The notes beneath the pieces are model-generated. The model was not told the origin of the DNA. It ran no database searches and saw only the letters and a program-made list of their open reading frames with translations. A DNA stretch of 34,753 nt from Alphaproteobacteria bacterium (GTDB lineage: Bacteria > Pseudomonadota > Alphaproteobacteria > UBA7985 > JAUIBT01), in contig JAUIHE010000014.1 of assembly GCA_030432195.1 (NCBI GenBank), positions 1 through 34,753 on the forward strand, given 5' to 3'. Both the position numbers and the translations under genes were made by a program. Below are positions 9,600 to 18,124 of this stretch, piece by piece; position 1 is the stretch's first letter; each line of letters starts with the position of its first letter.

Positions 9600-9794
9600 A
9601 TGAAAACACTATTTTTCGCAGCGATGGCGGCCTTGGTGCTCGTAGCCAACGCGCATGCAGGTCAAGTGGTGACCGCTCGCGGTTGTGTCCTGACCGATGG
9701 TCACTGCGTGAATCTGGACGCCTCCAGCAAACCCTCGCCAGGGATCTCAGGCAATCCCGCGCCGGTCCCGGCGCCACCCGTGATTGACATCTAG
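9600..9794 (+). CDS. Small exported two-cysteine peptide, copy 2 of 3
   Basis: A 64-aa protein. The signal peptide MKTLFFAAMAALVLVANAHA is cleaved before GQVVTARGCVL. The predicted mature peptide is 44 aa, with CX6C (CVLTDGHC), the same SPGISGNPAP box as copy 1, and a Pro-rich tail ending VIDI. Identity to copy 1 is high in the Cys motif and the GNPAP box but low between them (EAPGT versus DASSK). That pattern suggests selection on the two motifs. ATG 9600 has TGGAG at about 7 nt. A terminator follows directly. No recognised family; function unknown. Confidence 0.75.
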   Translation: MKTLFFAAMAALVLVANAHAGQVVTARGCVLTDGHCVNLDASSKPSPGISGNPAPVPAPPVIDI

Positions 9795-9835
9795 GGTAAG
9801 CCCCGCAACTCTCATAGAATCCTAGCACTTGCAAA

Positions 9836-9879
9836 GCGCAACACACTCGCCTTCGGGCTGGTGTGTCGCGCTTTTTTTT
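9836..9879 (+). terminator. Rho-independent terminator after small peptide gene 2
   Basis: The arms GCGCAACACACTCGCC (9836-9851) and GGCTGGTGTGTCGCGC close on a TTCG tetraloop with a few mismatches. Eight T follow (9872-9879). It lies 42 bp after the stop of copy 2. Confidence 0.88.
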
Positions 9880-9981
9880 GCGCCCAATTCAAGGTCTGGC
9901 GAGCGTCGCGGTGGCCCTGCGCCGGGCTGGCGCCCCAACATGGCAGCTTCGCTTCATGCCACCGCCCGGATCGGTTGGTTA

Positions 9982-9996
9982 CATAGTGTGACTATG
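9982..9996. promoter_or_regulatory. Short palindrome, possible operator upstream of small peptide gene 3
   Basis: CATAGT-GTG-ACTATG is a perfect 6-bp inverted repeat with a 3-nt centre, in the AT-richer part of the gap between terminator 2 and copy 3 (start 10101). Its shape would suit a small dimeric winged-helix regulator. No regulator gene is adjacent. It could be chance. Confidence 0.3.
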
Positions 9997-10100
9997 CGCC
10001 GGGCTGCTTCTGCGATATTATGACGCTCCTGGGGGCTAGCCTCTGAGGAAAATCGCCTATATTGACAATGCGATAATTAAACACTTTTGGAGTGCACGTC

Positions 10101-10349
10101 ATGAAGCAACTATTTCTCACCGCCCTGACCGCCGCCACCCTGACCGCCGCCACCCTGACCGCCGCCACCCTGACCGCAGCTGCGCTGACATCTCCGGCCT
10201 ATGCGGGGTTGGTCGTTACGAGCCAGAACTGCGTGCTCAACCAGGGCGTTTGCGTCGTCTTGGGCGGAACAGGGTCTGGTGCAACAAGCATTACCGGCAA
10301 CCCTGCGCCAACCCCGCCAGTGCCGATTCAAGATCCGTTTGACGACTAG
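10101..10349 (+). CDS. Small exported two-cysteine peptide, copy 3 of 3, with expanded signal peptide
   Basis: An 82-aa protein. The signal peptide is about 35 aa because its core holds an in-frame repeat of the pentapeptide TAATL. Cleavage is predicted at AYA|G. The 47-aa mature peptide starts GLVVTSQNCVL and has the family CX6C (CVLNQGVC), a variant box SITGNPAP and a Pro-rich, acidic tail ending PFDD. It aligns gaplessly with copies 1 and 2 from the cleavage site through GNPAP. ATG 10101 has TTGGAG upstream at 9-10 nt; the GTG at 10092 in the track is rejected. No clear terminator with a T-run follows, unlike copies 1 and 2. Function unknown. Confidence 0.75.
   Translation: MKQLFLTALTAATLTAATLTAATLTAAALTSPAYAGLVVTSQNCVLNQGVCVVLGGTGSGATSITGNPAPTPPVPIQDPFDD
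10125..10184 (+). repeat. 15-bp in-frame tandem repeat in a signal-peptide core
   Basis: CTGACCGCCGCCACC occurs three times perfectly (10125-10139, 10140-10154, 10155-10169), followed by a diverged fourth unit (10170-10184). It encodes LTAAT units in the hydrophobic core of copy 3. Slippage would add or remove five residues without breaking the frame. Confidence 0.95.
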
Positions 10350-10543
10350 GTTGCGGGCTGTTTCGGCTGACCAGGCCGTAACGCCGGGTCACTCAAGCTG
10401 AGTGCCATATTCTGATCGCGTGGGGTCGCGTGCCCATTTTGCGCCCATTTTGCGGCCTGACAAGCTTGCTGCTAGTCTGGGTGGCGAAGCAATTGTGCCA
10501 ATTGGGCGGGCGATGTTCATGTGTAGCGGAAGGACGCGGGCAA

Positions 10544-10939
10544 ATGGCTGTTGATGAAGAACTGTCGAAGAACTTTCGCGATGCCTTAGAGGGGCTGCCG
10601 GGTACGTCTGACAAAAAAATGATGGGCGGGACTTGCTTTTTTGTGAACGGCCACATGGTGGGCGGTGCTCACCGCGAAAAGTCCGGCCGTGGCTTGTTCA
10701 TGTTTCGCGTCGGCGTCGATAACGTGGCGGCGGCCGAAGTGATCGGCGGCGGTGAAAAGCTGGTCCAAGGCGGCCGTCTCATGCGCGGGTTTTATTTCGT
10801 AGAGGCCGACGACTGCCCGCCCGAGCTGTTCGAAGCCTGGAAGAGCCTTGCGGTCGCCCACGCTATGTCGTTGTCGCCGAAGGAACCCAAAGCAGACGGC
10901 AGCAGGCGCAAACTTGCGGGCACAAAGGCTAGGTCATGA
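10544..10939 (+). CDS. TfoX N-terminal-domain-like protein
   Basis: A 131-residue protein. LEGLPGTSDKKMMGGTCFFVNGHMVGG matches the start of the TfoX/Sxy N-terminal domain, where the KxMFGG..F...G.m.g pattern is the hallmark. A Lys/Arg-rich tail (KEPKADGSRRKLAGTKARS) follows the domain. Full-length TfoX/Sxy proteins control competence, but stand-alone N-domain proteins like this are common and uncharacterised, so no competence role is inferred. ATG 10544 is preceded by GGAAGGA at about 9 nt. The longer ORF from 10430 has an unlikely N-terminus. The stop codon overlaps the start of the DUF2461 gene (ATGA), suggesting translational coupling. Confidence 0.8.
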   Translation: MAVDEELSKNFRDALEGLPGTSDKKMMGGTCFFVNGHMVGGAHREKSGRGLFMFRVGVDNVAAAEVIGGGEKLVQGGRLMRGFYFVEADDCPPELFEAWKSLAVAHAMSLSPKEPKADGSRRKLAGTKARS

Positions 10940-11658
10940 GGGGTGGCGCTATGGGCTTCAGCCCCGATACGCTCCAGTTTTTAGCAGAGCTCAGGGCGAA
11001 CAATACCCGTGACTGGTTCGCGCAGAACAAGCAGCGCTATGAGCGCAACGTCAAGCAACCCACGCAAGACTTTGCCGAGCACTTCGCCAAATTCATGCAG
11101 GAGCGGCACCAAAGCGCGATGCGTGCGCGCGTCTTTCGCCTCCACCGCGACATCCGGTTTTCCAAAGACAAAACGCCCTTTAACACGCATGTTCATCTGG
11201 CGTGCATGGATGAGGCGACCGGCGCTGCCTGGATGGTTGGGCTTGAGCCGGTCGAGCGCGCGAACGGACAAACAGGGGATGCAAGTCCGACCGGTCGCTT
11301 GCATTTGGGCTATGGCTGCCTTGTGTTTTCAAAGCCCCGGCTAGAGGCTTGGCGGGCTGGTGTTGCAGGTGCAGGTGCAGCTGACCTGGAGCAGGCTCTA
11401 TCCGAGGCCGCAGAGCGACTCACTGCCGGCCTAAGCCTGCGGATCAATGACCCGAGCCTCAAGCGCGTTCCCGCAGGCTTTGATCCCAGCGATCCCGGCG
11501 GCGCGTGGTTACGACGCAAGGCCTTTTGCGTCTGGATTGAGGGCTTGTCGGTGGACTTGGCCATGGGCGAAAGCGCGCTGGACGCGATCACAAAAAGCGT
11601 GACGGACCTGGAGCCGCTGCGCGCCTGGTGGTTAACAACCATGGGACCAGCAGCCTAA
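10936..11658 (+). CDS. DUF2461/TIGR02453 family protein
   Basis: GFSPDTLQFLAELRANNTRDWFAQNKQRYE is the highly recognisable start of the DUF2461 family, and VFRLHRDIRFSKDKTPFNTHVHLAC is its central block. The C-terminal part (LKRVPAGFDPSDPGGAWLRRKAFCVW) also matches. The length of 240 aa is normal. The family has no established biochemical function. The start at 10936 overlaps the TfoX-like stop by 4 nt. The ATG at 10951 (MGFSP) is a good alternative, because GAGGGG lies about 8 nt before it and family members usually begin there. Confidence 0.88.
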   Translation: MRGGAMGFSPDTLQFLAELRANNTRDWFAQNKQRYERNVKQPTQDFAEHFAKFMQERHQSAMRARVFRLHRDIRFSKDKTPFNTHVHLACMDEATGAAWMVGLEPVERANGQTGDASPTGRLHLGYGCLVFSKPRLEAWRAGVAGAGAADLEQALSEAAERLTAGLSLRINDPSLKRVPAGFDPSDPGGAWLRRKAFCVWIEGLSVDLAMGESALDAITKSVTDLEPLRAWWLTTMGPAA

Positions 11659-11720
11659 GCAACCCCACGATGGTGTCTCGTTTGCCTGTTGAGCCCGCAA
11701 AGCCGCTTAGGATCAACGCC

Positions 11721-11921
11721 CTAGCAGCACGTGCCGTTCTGTTGGATCGGCGGGCAAGGCACCGTTGCGTAGGAACAGTAGACGCAGCAATCGCCGGGCT
11801 TTGGGCGCAGTACGGTCTTGCAGGCTTCGCACTCATAGAACCACTGGCAATAGTCCGTCGGCATGGTCTCGGTCTTGGCGTGCCCGCAATGGGGGCAGGT
11901 CAGTTTTGACTGAAGTTGCAT
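11721..11921 (-). CDS. Small cysteine-rich zinc-ribbon-like protein (GDCCVYCSYATVPCPPIQ type)
   Basis: A 66-aa protein with a CPHCGH...CEAC pair, then GDCCVYCSYATVPCPPIQQ. I recall the latter as a strongly conserved tag in a small hypothetical-protein family of proteobacteria. Nine or more cysteines in 66 residues indicate metal binding: one CxxC...CxxC zinc ribbon plus a CC.YC...C cluster. There is no signal peptide, so it is probably cytoplasmic. ATG 11921 has CAGGA about 7 nt upstream on the minus strand. It converges with the DUF2461 gene (62 bp apart). Function unknown; the metal site is inferred from Cys spacing. Confidence 0.82.
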   Translation of the reverse strand: MQLQSKLTCPHCGHAKTETMPTDYCQWFYECEACKTVLRPKPGDCCVYCSYATVPCPPIQQNGTCC

Positions 11922-11984
11922 AGCAAGTTCCTGGAAACGGGACGGGGTGCCCCCAGCTTAGCGATCCCGGGTCATCACGGCAAC

Positions 11985-12632
11985 TCAACGATCTTTTCTT
12001 GGTCTAGAGCGCGTTTCGCTGTCTGGTCTTCGTTCGGCGAGCTCATTGAATTTCCGCGCTATTTTGAACCCAGAAAAGGGCCAGGCGCTTACCACGATCC
12101 GCTCCTCGCCGCGAAAGATTTCAATGGCTAAAAGGCCGCCGGCGATGGCCGTCACCTCCTTCAGATCTAGAACGAAGCTCGCCCGGCTGAACCGCCAGCG
12201 CCCAAAATCGCCCGCGTGTAAGGGGCCGTATCCAAGGAACCCAACGCGACGACTGGTGAGAAAAATTCGGCCAAAGGTCCAGCTCCAGTTGCTGAGCAAC
12301 CAGTGGTAATCCAAATAGCTGGTCGTCCCCTGCAACCTCGGCTCCCAAAACATGAGGGGTGGTCGGCCAGAGAGCGTGTAGACAAGCAGCCGTTCGCCGG
12401 GCGGCAGTTTGCGGGCAAAGACCCGGCCTCGCCAACGTATAGCGCCGTGGATCAGCAGCAAAGCGGAGAAGGTAAAGAAGAAGCTTGGCAGCGCCTTCCA
12501 GGTTTCGACGACAAACAGACGGCTAGCGCCAAGCTGGCGGATCCAGGCGAGTTCTACCGCCGGGTTGAAGTTCGCTTGGATCGCCAGCAGCGCCAGCCCC
12601 AGCATGAGGAAAAGCAGTCCTAGTCGAAGCAC
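11985..12632 (-). CDS. Two-TM membrane protein with PH/GRAM-like domain
   Basis: Unrecognised as a named family. The N-terminus has a TM segment (LGLLFLMLGLALLAI). A second TM lies around residues 48-65 (ALPSFFFTFSALLLIHGAI). The cytoplasmic part starts PPGERLLVYTLSG and contains RIFLTSRRVGFLGYGP then FVLDLKEVTAI, a pattern of beta strands resembling bacterial PH/GRAM domains. The tail is Arg/Lys-rich (RRPDSETRSRPRKDR). The GTG start at 12632 is supported by AAGGA 6-7 nt upstream; the ATG at 12605 would cut into the first TM. The same architecture and motifs recur in the next upstream gene (12820-13341), so the two look like diverged paralogues. Confidence 0.7.
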   Translation of the reverse strand: MLRLGLLFLMLGLALLAIQANFNPAVELAWIRQLGASRLFVVETWKALPSFFFTFSALLLIHGAIRWRGRVFARKLPPGERLLVYTLSGRPPLMFWEPRLQGTTSYLDYHWLLSNWSWTFGRIFLTSRRVGFLGYGPLHAGDFGRWRFSRASFVLDLKEVTAIAGGLLAIEIFRGEERIVVSAWPFSGFKIARKFNELAERRPDSETRSRPRKDR

Positions 12633-12819
12633 CCAAGATCCTTATTATTTAGATATCAGGTGCCATTTTACCCGTTCATAGGGTGCTAAACAAGGGCGAA
12701 AATCCATGAGGAGAGCCAAGCGCGCTTTGACCCCAGTGTGTCCCCCGCCAGCAGGAAAGGGGCACCGGTCATGCTCGTGAACCAGGTTGTGGGCCTCGGT
12801 CGTATGCGACAGCTATGTG

Positions 12820-13341
12820 CTACAAGCGGCTCCGGATCGCGTCGGCGATTTGCCCTGATAAAATGGCACCGGTCTTGAACCTAACCGTCTCTCCTTGTGC
12901 GGTGATCGTCACATACATGAAGCGCTTTTCAAAGCTTGTGACCTCGCGCAGGTTCCAGACAATGCCTTGAACATCCATTTCTCTTGTCTGCAAGTGTTTG
13001 TAGGCTTTGGGCAGTTCACCCAAGAACCCAAGGCGCTTGTTGGTCACAAAGAGATAGCCGTGCTTGGGGCGGCCGAATAGGCCCGGGCTGCGCAAGTTGG
13101 CCGAGCGAAACAGCACCAGTTCTTCACCAGCGACCAAATTGTCGAGCAGCACCTTCTTGGCATTTTGGCCGAAAACCATCGTTAAGATCACCGCGCCCAA
13201 GCCGATGGCGATGACCGGCGAATAGGTAGCAATAGGCCCGGTTAGTGGGATGCCAAGCAGGGCGTAAATATCAAGGCCGCTGCGGCCTGCCACGAAGTCA
13301 ATCAGACCAAGGCCGATAAGGGCAAAACCAATGATGGACAT
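12820..13341 (-). CDS. Two-TM membrane protein with PH/GRAM-like domain, paralogue of the neighbouring gene
   Basis: 173 aa from ATG 13341 (MSIIGFALIGLG); an AAAGGAG lies about 13 nt upstream, a little far. The track start at 13401 adds a charged segment before the TM and is less likely. TM1 is at residues ~2-18. TM2 is at ~42-60 (SPVIAIGLGAVILTMVFG). Then come LVAGEELVLFRSANL, YLFVTNKRLGFLGELP, and VWNLREVTSFE...VTITAQGETVRFKTG, matching the order ...GE.L...L / .F.T..R.GFLG..P / ..L.EVT of the downstream gene. I infer a PH/GRAM-like fold. The pair may be co-transcribed on the minus strand (187 bp gap). It is divergent from the candidate toxin gene. Confidence 0.7.
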   Translation of the reverse strand: MSIIGFALIGLGLIDFVAGRSGLDIYALLGIPLTGPIATYSPVIAIGLGAVILTMVFGQNAKKVLLDNLVAGEELVLFRSANLRSPGLFGRPKHGYLFVTNKRLGFLGELPKAYKHLQTREMDVQGIVWNLREVTSFEKRFMYVTITAQGETVRFKTGAILSGQIADAIRSRL

Positions 13342-13430
13342 GTTGCTTCGTGTGCTCCTTTGCTTGTCAGAAAATCTGACCGCATCTCTTAGGCCAATCA
13401 ATCAGCTACACGGCGCCTTGCCAAGAGGCA

Positions 13431-14048
13431 ATGTACGAGCGGTCGTCCGGTCGCAAGTCAATGTTGAATCAATTATTGAGGGTAATGTGTGATAAAGAGC
13501 TTTACACGAGTGCAGCGTTCGCGTTATGTTCATCATATTTTCAGTTACCCAAATGGCAGGCAAACCAGAAAAGGAGCCTAGAATTGCCGACAAATCGAAA
13601 CCCCAAGCATAACCTTTTGTATCCGGTCCCTTTGCCACCCGGCAGCGGACTTGCAGTTCCGGTATCGTTCCCTACCTTGACGCCTGACCGTGGCCTCTAT
13701 GAGGCGGCCGTGGCGACAGCAAGCTTTTTGAATAATTTCCGACGAATGAGAAGGGCGAACTGGGTAGATGCAGACAAATATTATCACTGTAAAGCCAACG
13801 CCAGGTCGGCCCAGCTTGGGCCGCACGGGCGGGCGGTTGCGAAGATCATTAGTGAAGGCCGTGAGATTAGCGATCGGTTCAAATACAAGTACATAAGAAA
13901 AGAAAAAAACGACGCAGAACTGGATCAAGAGGCCAACCACTTCGGTCGGCAAGCTGGGTCCTTGTATCCTCGTGCCGATCTCAGCGCGGTTCGGGGCGAG
14001 CTGTGCGCCGGCTTTCGCCCGCCAAACTTTCCAAAGCGGCTTTGGTAA
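13431..14048 (+). CDS. Candidate orphan polymorphic-toxin (Rhs C-terminal tail-like) protein
   Basis: The last ~95 residues read YYHCKANARSAQLGPHGRAVAK, then ISEGREISDRFKYKY, DQEANHFGRQAG and FRPPNFPKRL. From memory this is the layout of a C-terminal tail type of Rhs/YD-repeat polymorphic toxins (HCKAN..A..G..G.....S..RE..D...DQ.AN..GR..G....C...FRP). Here there is no Rhs core; the preceding ~100 residues contain a PVPLPPGSGLAVPV linker-like stretch. No signal peptide is visible, so export would need another route. The start is uncertain: ATG 13431 has AGAGG only 2 nt away, and ATGs at 13461 and 13485 are alternatives. Base composition is lower in GC than the neighbours. A small one-TM ORF begins 1 nt after the stop, as an immunity gene would. 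The biochemical activity of the tail is unknown to me. Confidence 0.55.
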   Translation: MYERSSGRKSMLNQLLRVMCDKELYTSAAFALCSSYFQLPKWQANQKRSLELPTNRNPKHNLLYPVPLPPGSGLAVPVSFPTLTPDRGLYEAAVATASFLNNFRRMRRANWVDADKYYHCKANARSAQLGPHGRAVAKIISEGREISDRFKYKYIRKEKNDAELDQEANHFGRQAGSLYPRADLSAVRGELCAGFRPPNFPKRLW

Positions 14049-14049
14049 C

Positions 14050-14307
14050 ATGATTAAGCGACCCAAGTTACGGCTTTGGCATGTGATCGTCTTGGCAATT
14101 CTTGTTGCCCCGGTTTTGTTTAAAGACCAAATAATCACGTTTCTTGAAATTGACATTTGCCTCGATAGCGGCGGACGCTGGGACTACGAACTGTCTGACT
14201 GCGACTATGGCACCAAGGAAGAGTGCCTTCTGCGTGGCAATGACTATTTTTGGAACGCATTCGCCGAGCGGTGTCGCAGGGTAACCGAACCCACGCAGGC
14301 CCCATAA
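14050..14307 (+). CDS. Candidate immunity protein, small single-TM protein
   Basis: An 85-aa protein: basic start (MIKRPKLR), one TM (WHVIVLAILVAPVLF), then a Cys-containing domain ICLDSGGRWDYELSDCDYG and EECLLRGNDYFWN. The motif CLDSGGRWDYE...C is one I associate with small proteins encoded next to Rhs tail toxins of the preceding type; this is recollection, not a search. ATG 14050 starts 1 nt after the upstream TAA, typical of a coupled toxin-immunity pair. The track ORF start at 13972 lies inside the toxin gene in another frame and is rejected. The TM would place the Cys domain in the periplasm or at the membrane. Immunity function is inferred from context only. Confidence 0.6.
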   Translation: MIKRPKLRLWHVIVLAILVAPVLFKDQIITFLEIDICLDSGGRWDYELSDCDYGTKEECLLRGNDYFWNAFAERCRRVTEPTQAP

Positions 14308-14567
14308 TGCCAAAGCCGCGCCGCTCCATGCAGCGTTCCGCAAAGTTCGATTTATGTTTGAACGCCCTATCAACGGCGGTCGCGGTCACCGCAGCGTGGC
14401 GTAGGTACAAGGCGCCCCGCGTTGGTTTGGGTGACAGCGCAGAGGCTACGGGGGCGCTTGCCCCCGCCGCAATCGCCCTTCGCTCAAATCCTTCAGATCA
14501 TCTATGGACGAATGTTGTCGGTGGTTTGTGATTAGCCGTCTGCTTGTGGCTGCCTACTTCTGGCCGC

Positions 14568-16118
14568 CTATTCCCACTCGATCGTGCCCGGCGGCTTTGA
14601 GGTGTAATCGTAGACCACCCGATTGACGCCGCGCACTTCGTTGACAATCCGGGTCGCCACCCGCGCCAAAAAGGCGGGCTCAAAGGGGTAGATGTCGGCG
14701 GTCATGCCATCGACCGAGGTCACAGCGCGCAGCGCACAGACCCGCTCATAGGTTCTAGCATCGCCCATGACCCCAACCGAGCGCACGGGCAGCAGGGCTG
14801 CAAAGGCCTGCCAAATCTCGTTGTAAAGCCCGGCCTTGCGGATCTCCTCAATATAGATGGCGTCGGCTTTGCGCAGGATATCGCAAGAATCGGCGTCCAC
14901 TTGACCTGGAATGCGGATTGCTAGGCCAGGGCCCGGAAAGGGGTGACGGCCGACAAAGCTGTTGGGCAAGCCCAACTCGCGACCCAGCGCGCGAACCTCG
15001 TCCTTAAACAGCTCGCGCAAAGGTTCGACCAGATCCATTTGCATGCGCTCGGGCAGGCCGCCGACGTTGTGGTGCGATTTGATGGTCACAGAAGGTCCGC
15101 CGATGACCGAAACGCTCTCGATCACATCCGGGTAGAGCGTGCCTTGCGCCAAGAAGGGCGCGCCGCCCAGCTTGCGGGCTTCTTCTTCGAACACGTCGAT
15201 AAAGCGCGCGCCGATGATTTTGCGCTTCATCTCGGGGTCTTCGACGCCCTTTAGGTCGCCCAGGAAGGTCAGGGCCGCATCCACCGTCTTCAGCGGGATG
15301 TTGTAGTGCTGGCGGAACAGGCTCTCGACCTCTTCGCGCTCGCCTTTACGCAGCAGGCCATGATCGACAAAAATACAGGTGAGCTGGTCGCCGATGGCTT
15401 CGTGGATCAAGACCGCGGTCACGGCTGAATCAACGCCGCCGGAAAGGCCGCATATCACGTTTTGATCGCCGACCTGTGCGCGAATGCGCTCGATGGCCTG
15501 GTCCTTGAAGGCGGCCATGGTCCAGTCGGCGCTACAGCCACAAACCTTGATGGCAAAGTTGGCGAGCAGCGCGGCGCCCTGGTCGGTGTGGGTCACTTCC
15601 GGGTGGAACTGCAGGCCGTAATAGTGGCGGCTTGTGTCAGCGATGGCCGCATAGGGCGCGCCAGAGCTGGAGCCGACAACCTTAAAGCCGGGGGCCAAAG
15701 CGTCCACGCGATCCCCGTGGCTCATCCAAACACGCTGATCGACAGGCAGGTCTTCGAACAAGCGACAGGGGGCATCGACATGCAGGTTGGCCGCGCCGAA
15801 CTCTTGGTGATCGCTGGCCTCCACCGAGCCGCCCAGTTGAACGGTCATGGTCTGTTGGCCGTAGCAGATTCCCAGGACCGGCAATTTGGAGTCAAACACC
15901 CACTGCGGCGCGCGTGGCGAGCCTGCCTCGGTCACCGATGAGGGGCCGCCCGCCAAAACGATGCCGCGCGGCTCCAAGGCCTGCATACGCGCGACCTCCG
16001 CGTTGAAGGGCAGGATCTCGCAATAGACCTTGGCTTCGCGCAGGCGGCGCGCGATCAATTGGGTGACCTGGCTACCAAAATCCAAAATCAGGATGGTGTT
16101 ATCAGACAGTGAGGACAT
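14568..16118 (-). CDS. guaA: GMP synthase (glutamine-hydrolysing)
   Basis: Converts XMP, glutamine and ATP to GMP. The class I amidotransferase domain is first: [15 protein letters not shown], nucleophile Cys85 in GICYGQQTM, and catalytic His-Glu in [11 protein letters not shown]. The ATP-pyrophosphatase domain follows, with the P-loop [13 protein letters not shown] and [11 protein letters not shown]. The C-terminus is [14 protein letters not shown], the family's dimerisation end. Length is 516 aa. The ORF in the track extends to 16322, into the guaB 3' region. ATG 16118 is where the family begins and is preceded by a GAGAGAG run, 3 nt away, inside a 12-bp duplication (see repeat). guaB lies 101 bp upstream on the same strand, so the two steps from IMP to GMP are probably co-transcribed. 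Confidence 0.96.
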   Translation of the reverse strand: MSSLSDNTILILDFGSQVTQLIARRLREAKVYCEILPFNAEVARMQALEPRGIVLAGGPSSVTEAGSPRAPQWVFDSKLPVLGICYGQQTMTVQLGGSVEASDHQEFGAANLHVDAPCRLFEDLPVDQRVWMSHGDRVDALAPGFKVVGSSSGAPYAAIADTSRHYYGLQFHPEVTHTDQGAALLANFAIKVCGCSADWTMAAFKDQAIERIRAQVGDQNVICGLSGGVDSAVTAVLIHEAIGDQLTCIFVDHGLLRKGEREEVESLFRQHYNIPLKTVDAALTFLGDLKGVEDPEMKRKIIGARFIDVFEEEARKLGGAPFLAQGTLYPDVIESVSVIGGPSVTIKSHHNVGGLPERMQMDLVEPLRELFKDEVRALGRELGLPNSFVGRHPFPGPGLAIRIPGQVDADSCDILRKADAIYIEEIRKAGLYNEIWQAFAALLPVRSVGVMGDARTYERVCALRAVTSVDGMTADIYPFEPAFLARVATRIVNEVRGVNRVVYDYTSKPPGTIEWE

Positions 16119-16119
16119 G

Positions 16120-16143
16120 GGCTCTCTCAGCGGCTCTCTCAGC
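16120..16143. repeat. Perfect 12-bp tandem duplication over the guaA ribosome-binding region
   Basis: GGCTCTCTCAGC is present twice in direct succession (16120-16131, 16132-16143), 1 nt from the guaA start codon. Read on the coding strand this gives two copies of GCTGAGAGAGCC, each with a purine-rich GAGAGAG that could pair weakly with the 16S 3' end. Confidence 0.9.
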
Positions 16144-16219
16144 AGAAAAATAGAAGCGCGAACGCGGCGGTCAGCTCCTTGAGTGCCGACCACCGCCCTC
16201 TTTAGACCAGGCGACGTGC

Positions 16220-18124
<1,905 letters not shown>

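Noticed and set aside
9202-9846. 214-aa minus-strand ORF across small peptide gene 2
   Set aside because: Arg/Ser-rich reading with no domain. The opposite strand has a clear signal peptide gene with SD and terminator.
10544-10939. TfoX-like gene as a competence regulator
   Set aside because: Only the N-terminal domain is present and no competence genes are nearby.
14307-14531. Possible 74-aa ORF directly after the immunity candidate (overlapping its TAA)
   Set aside because: No SD, no hydrophobic or domain pattern and unstructured composition; probably non-coding.
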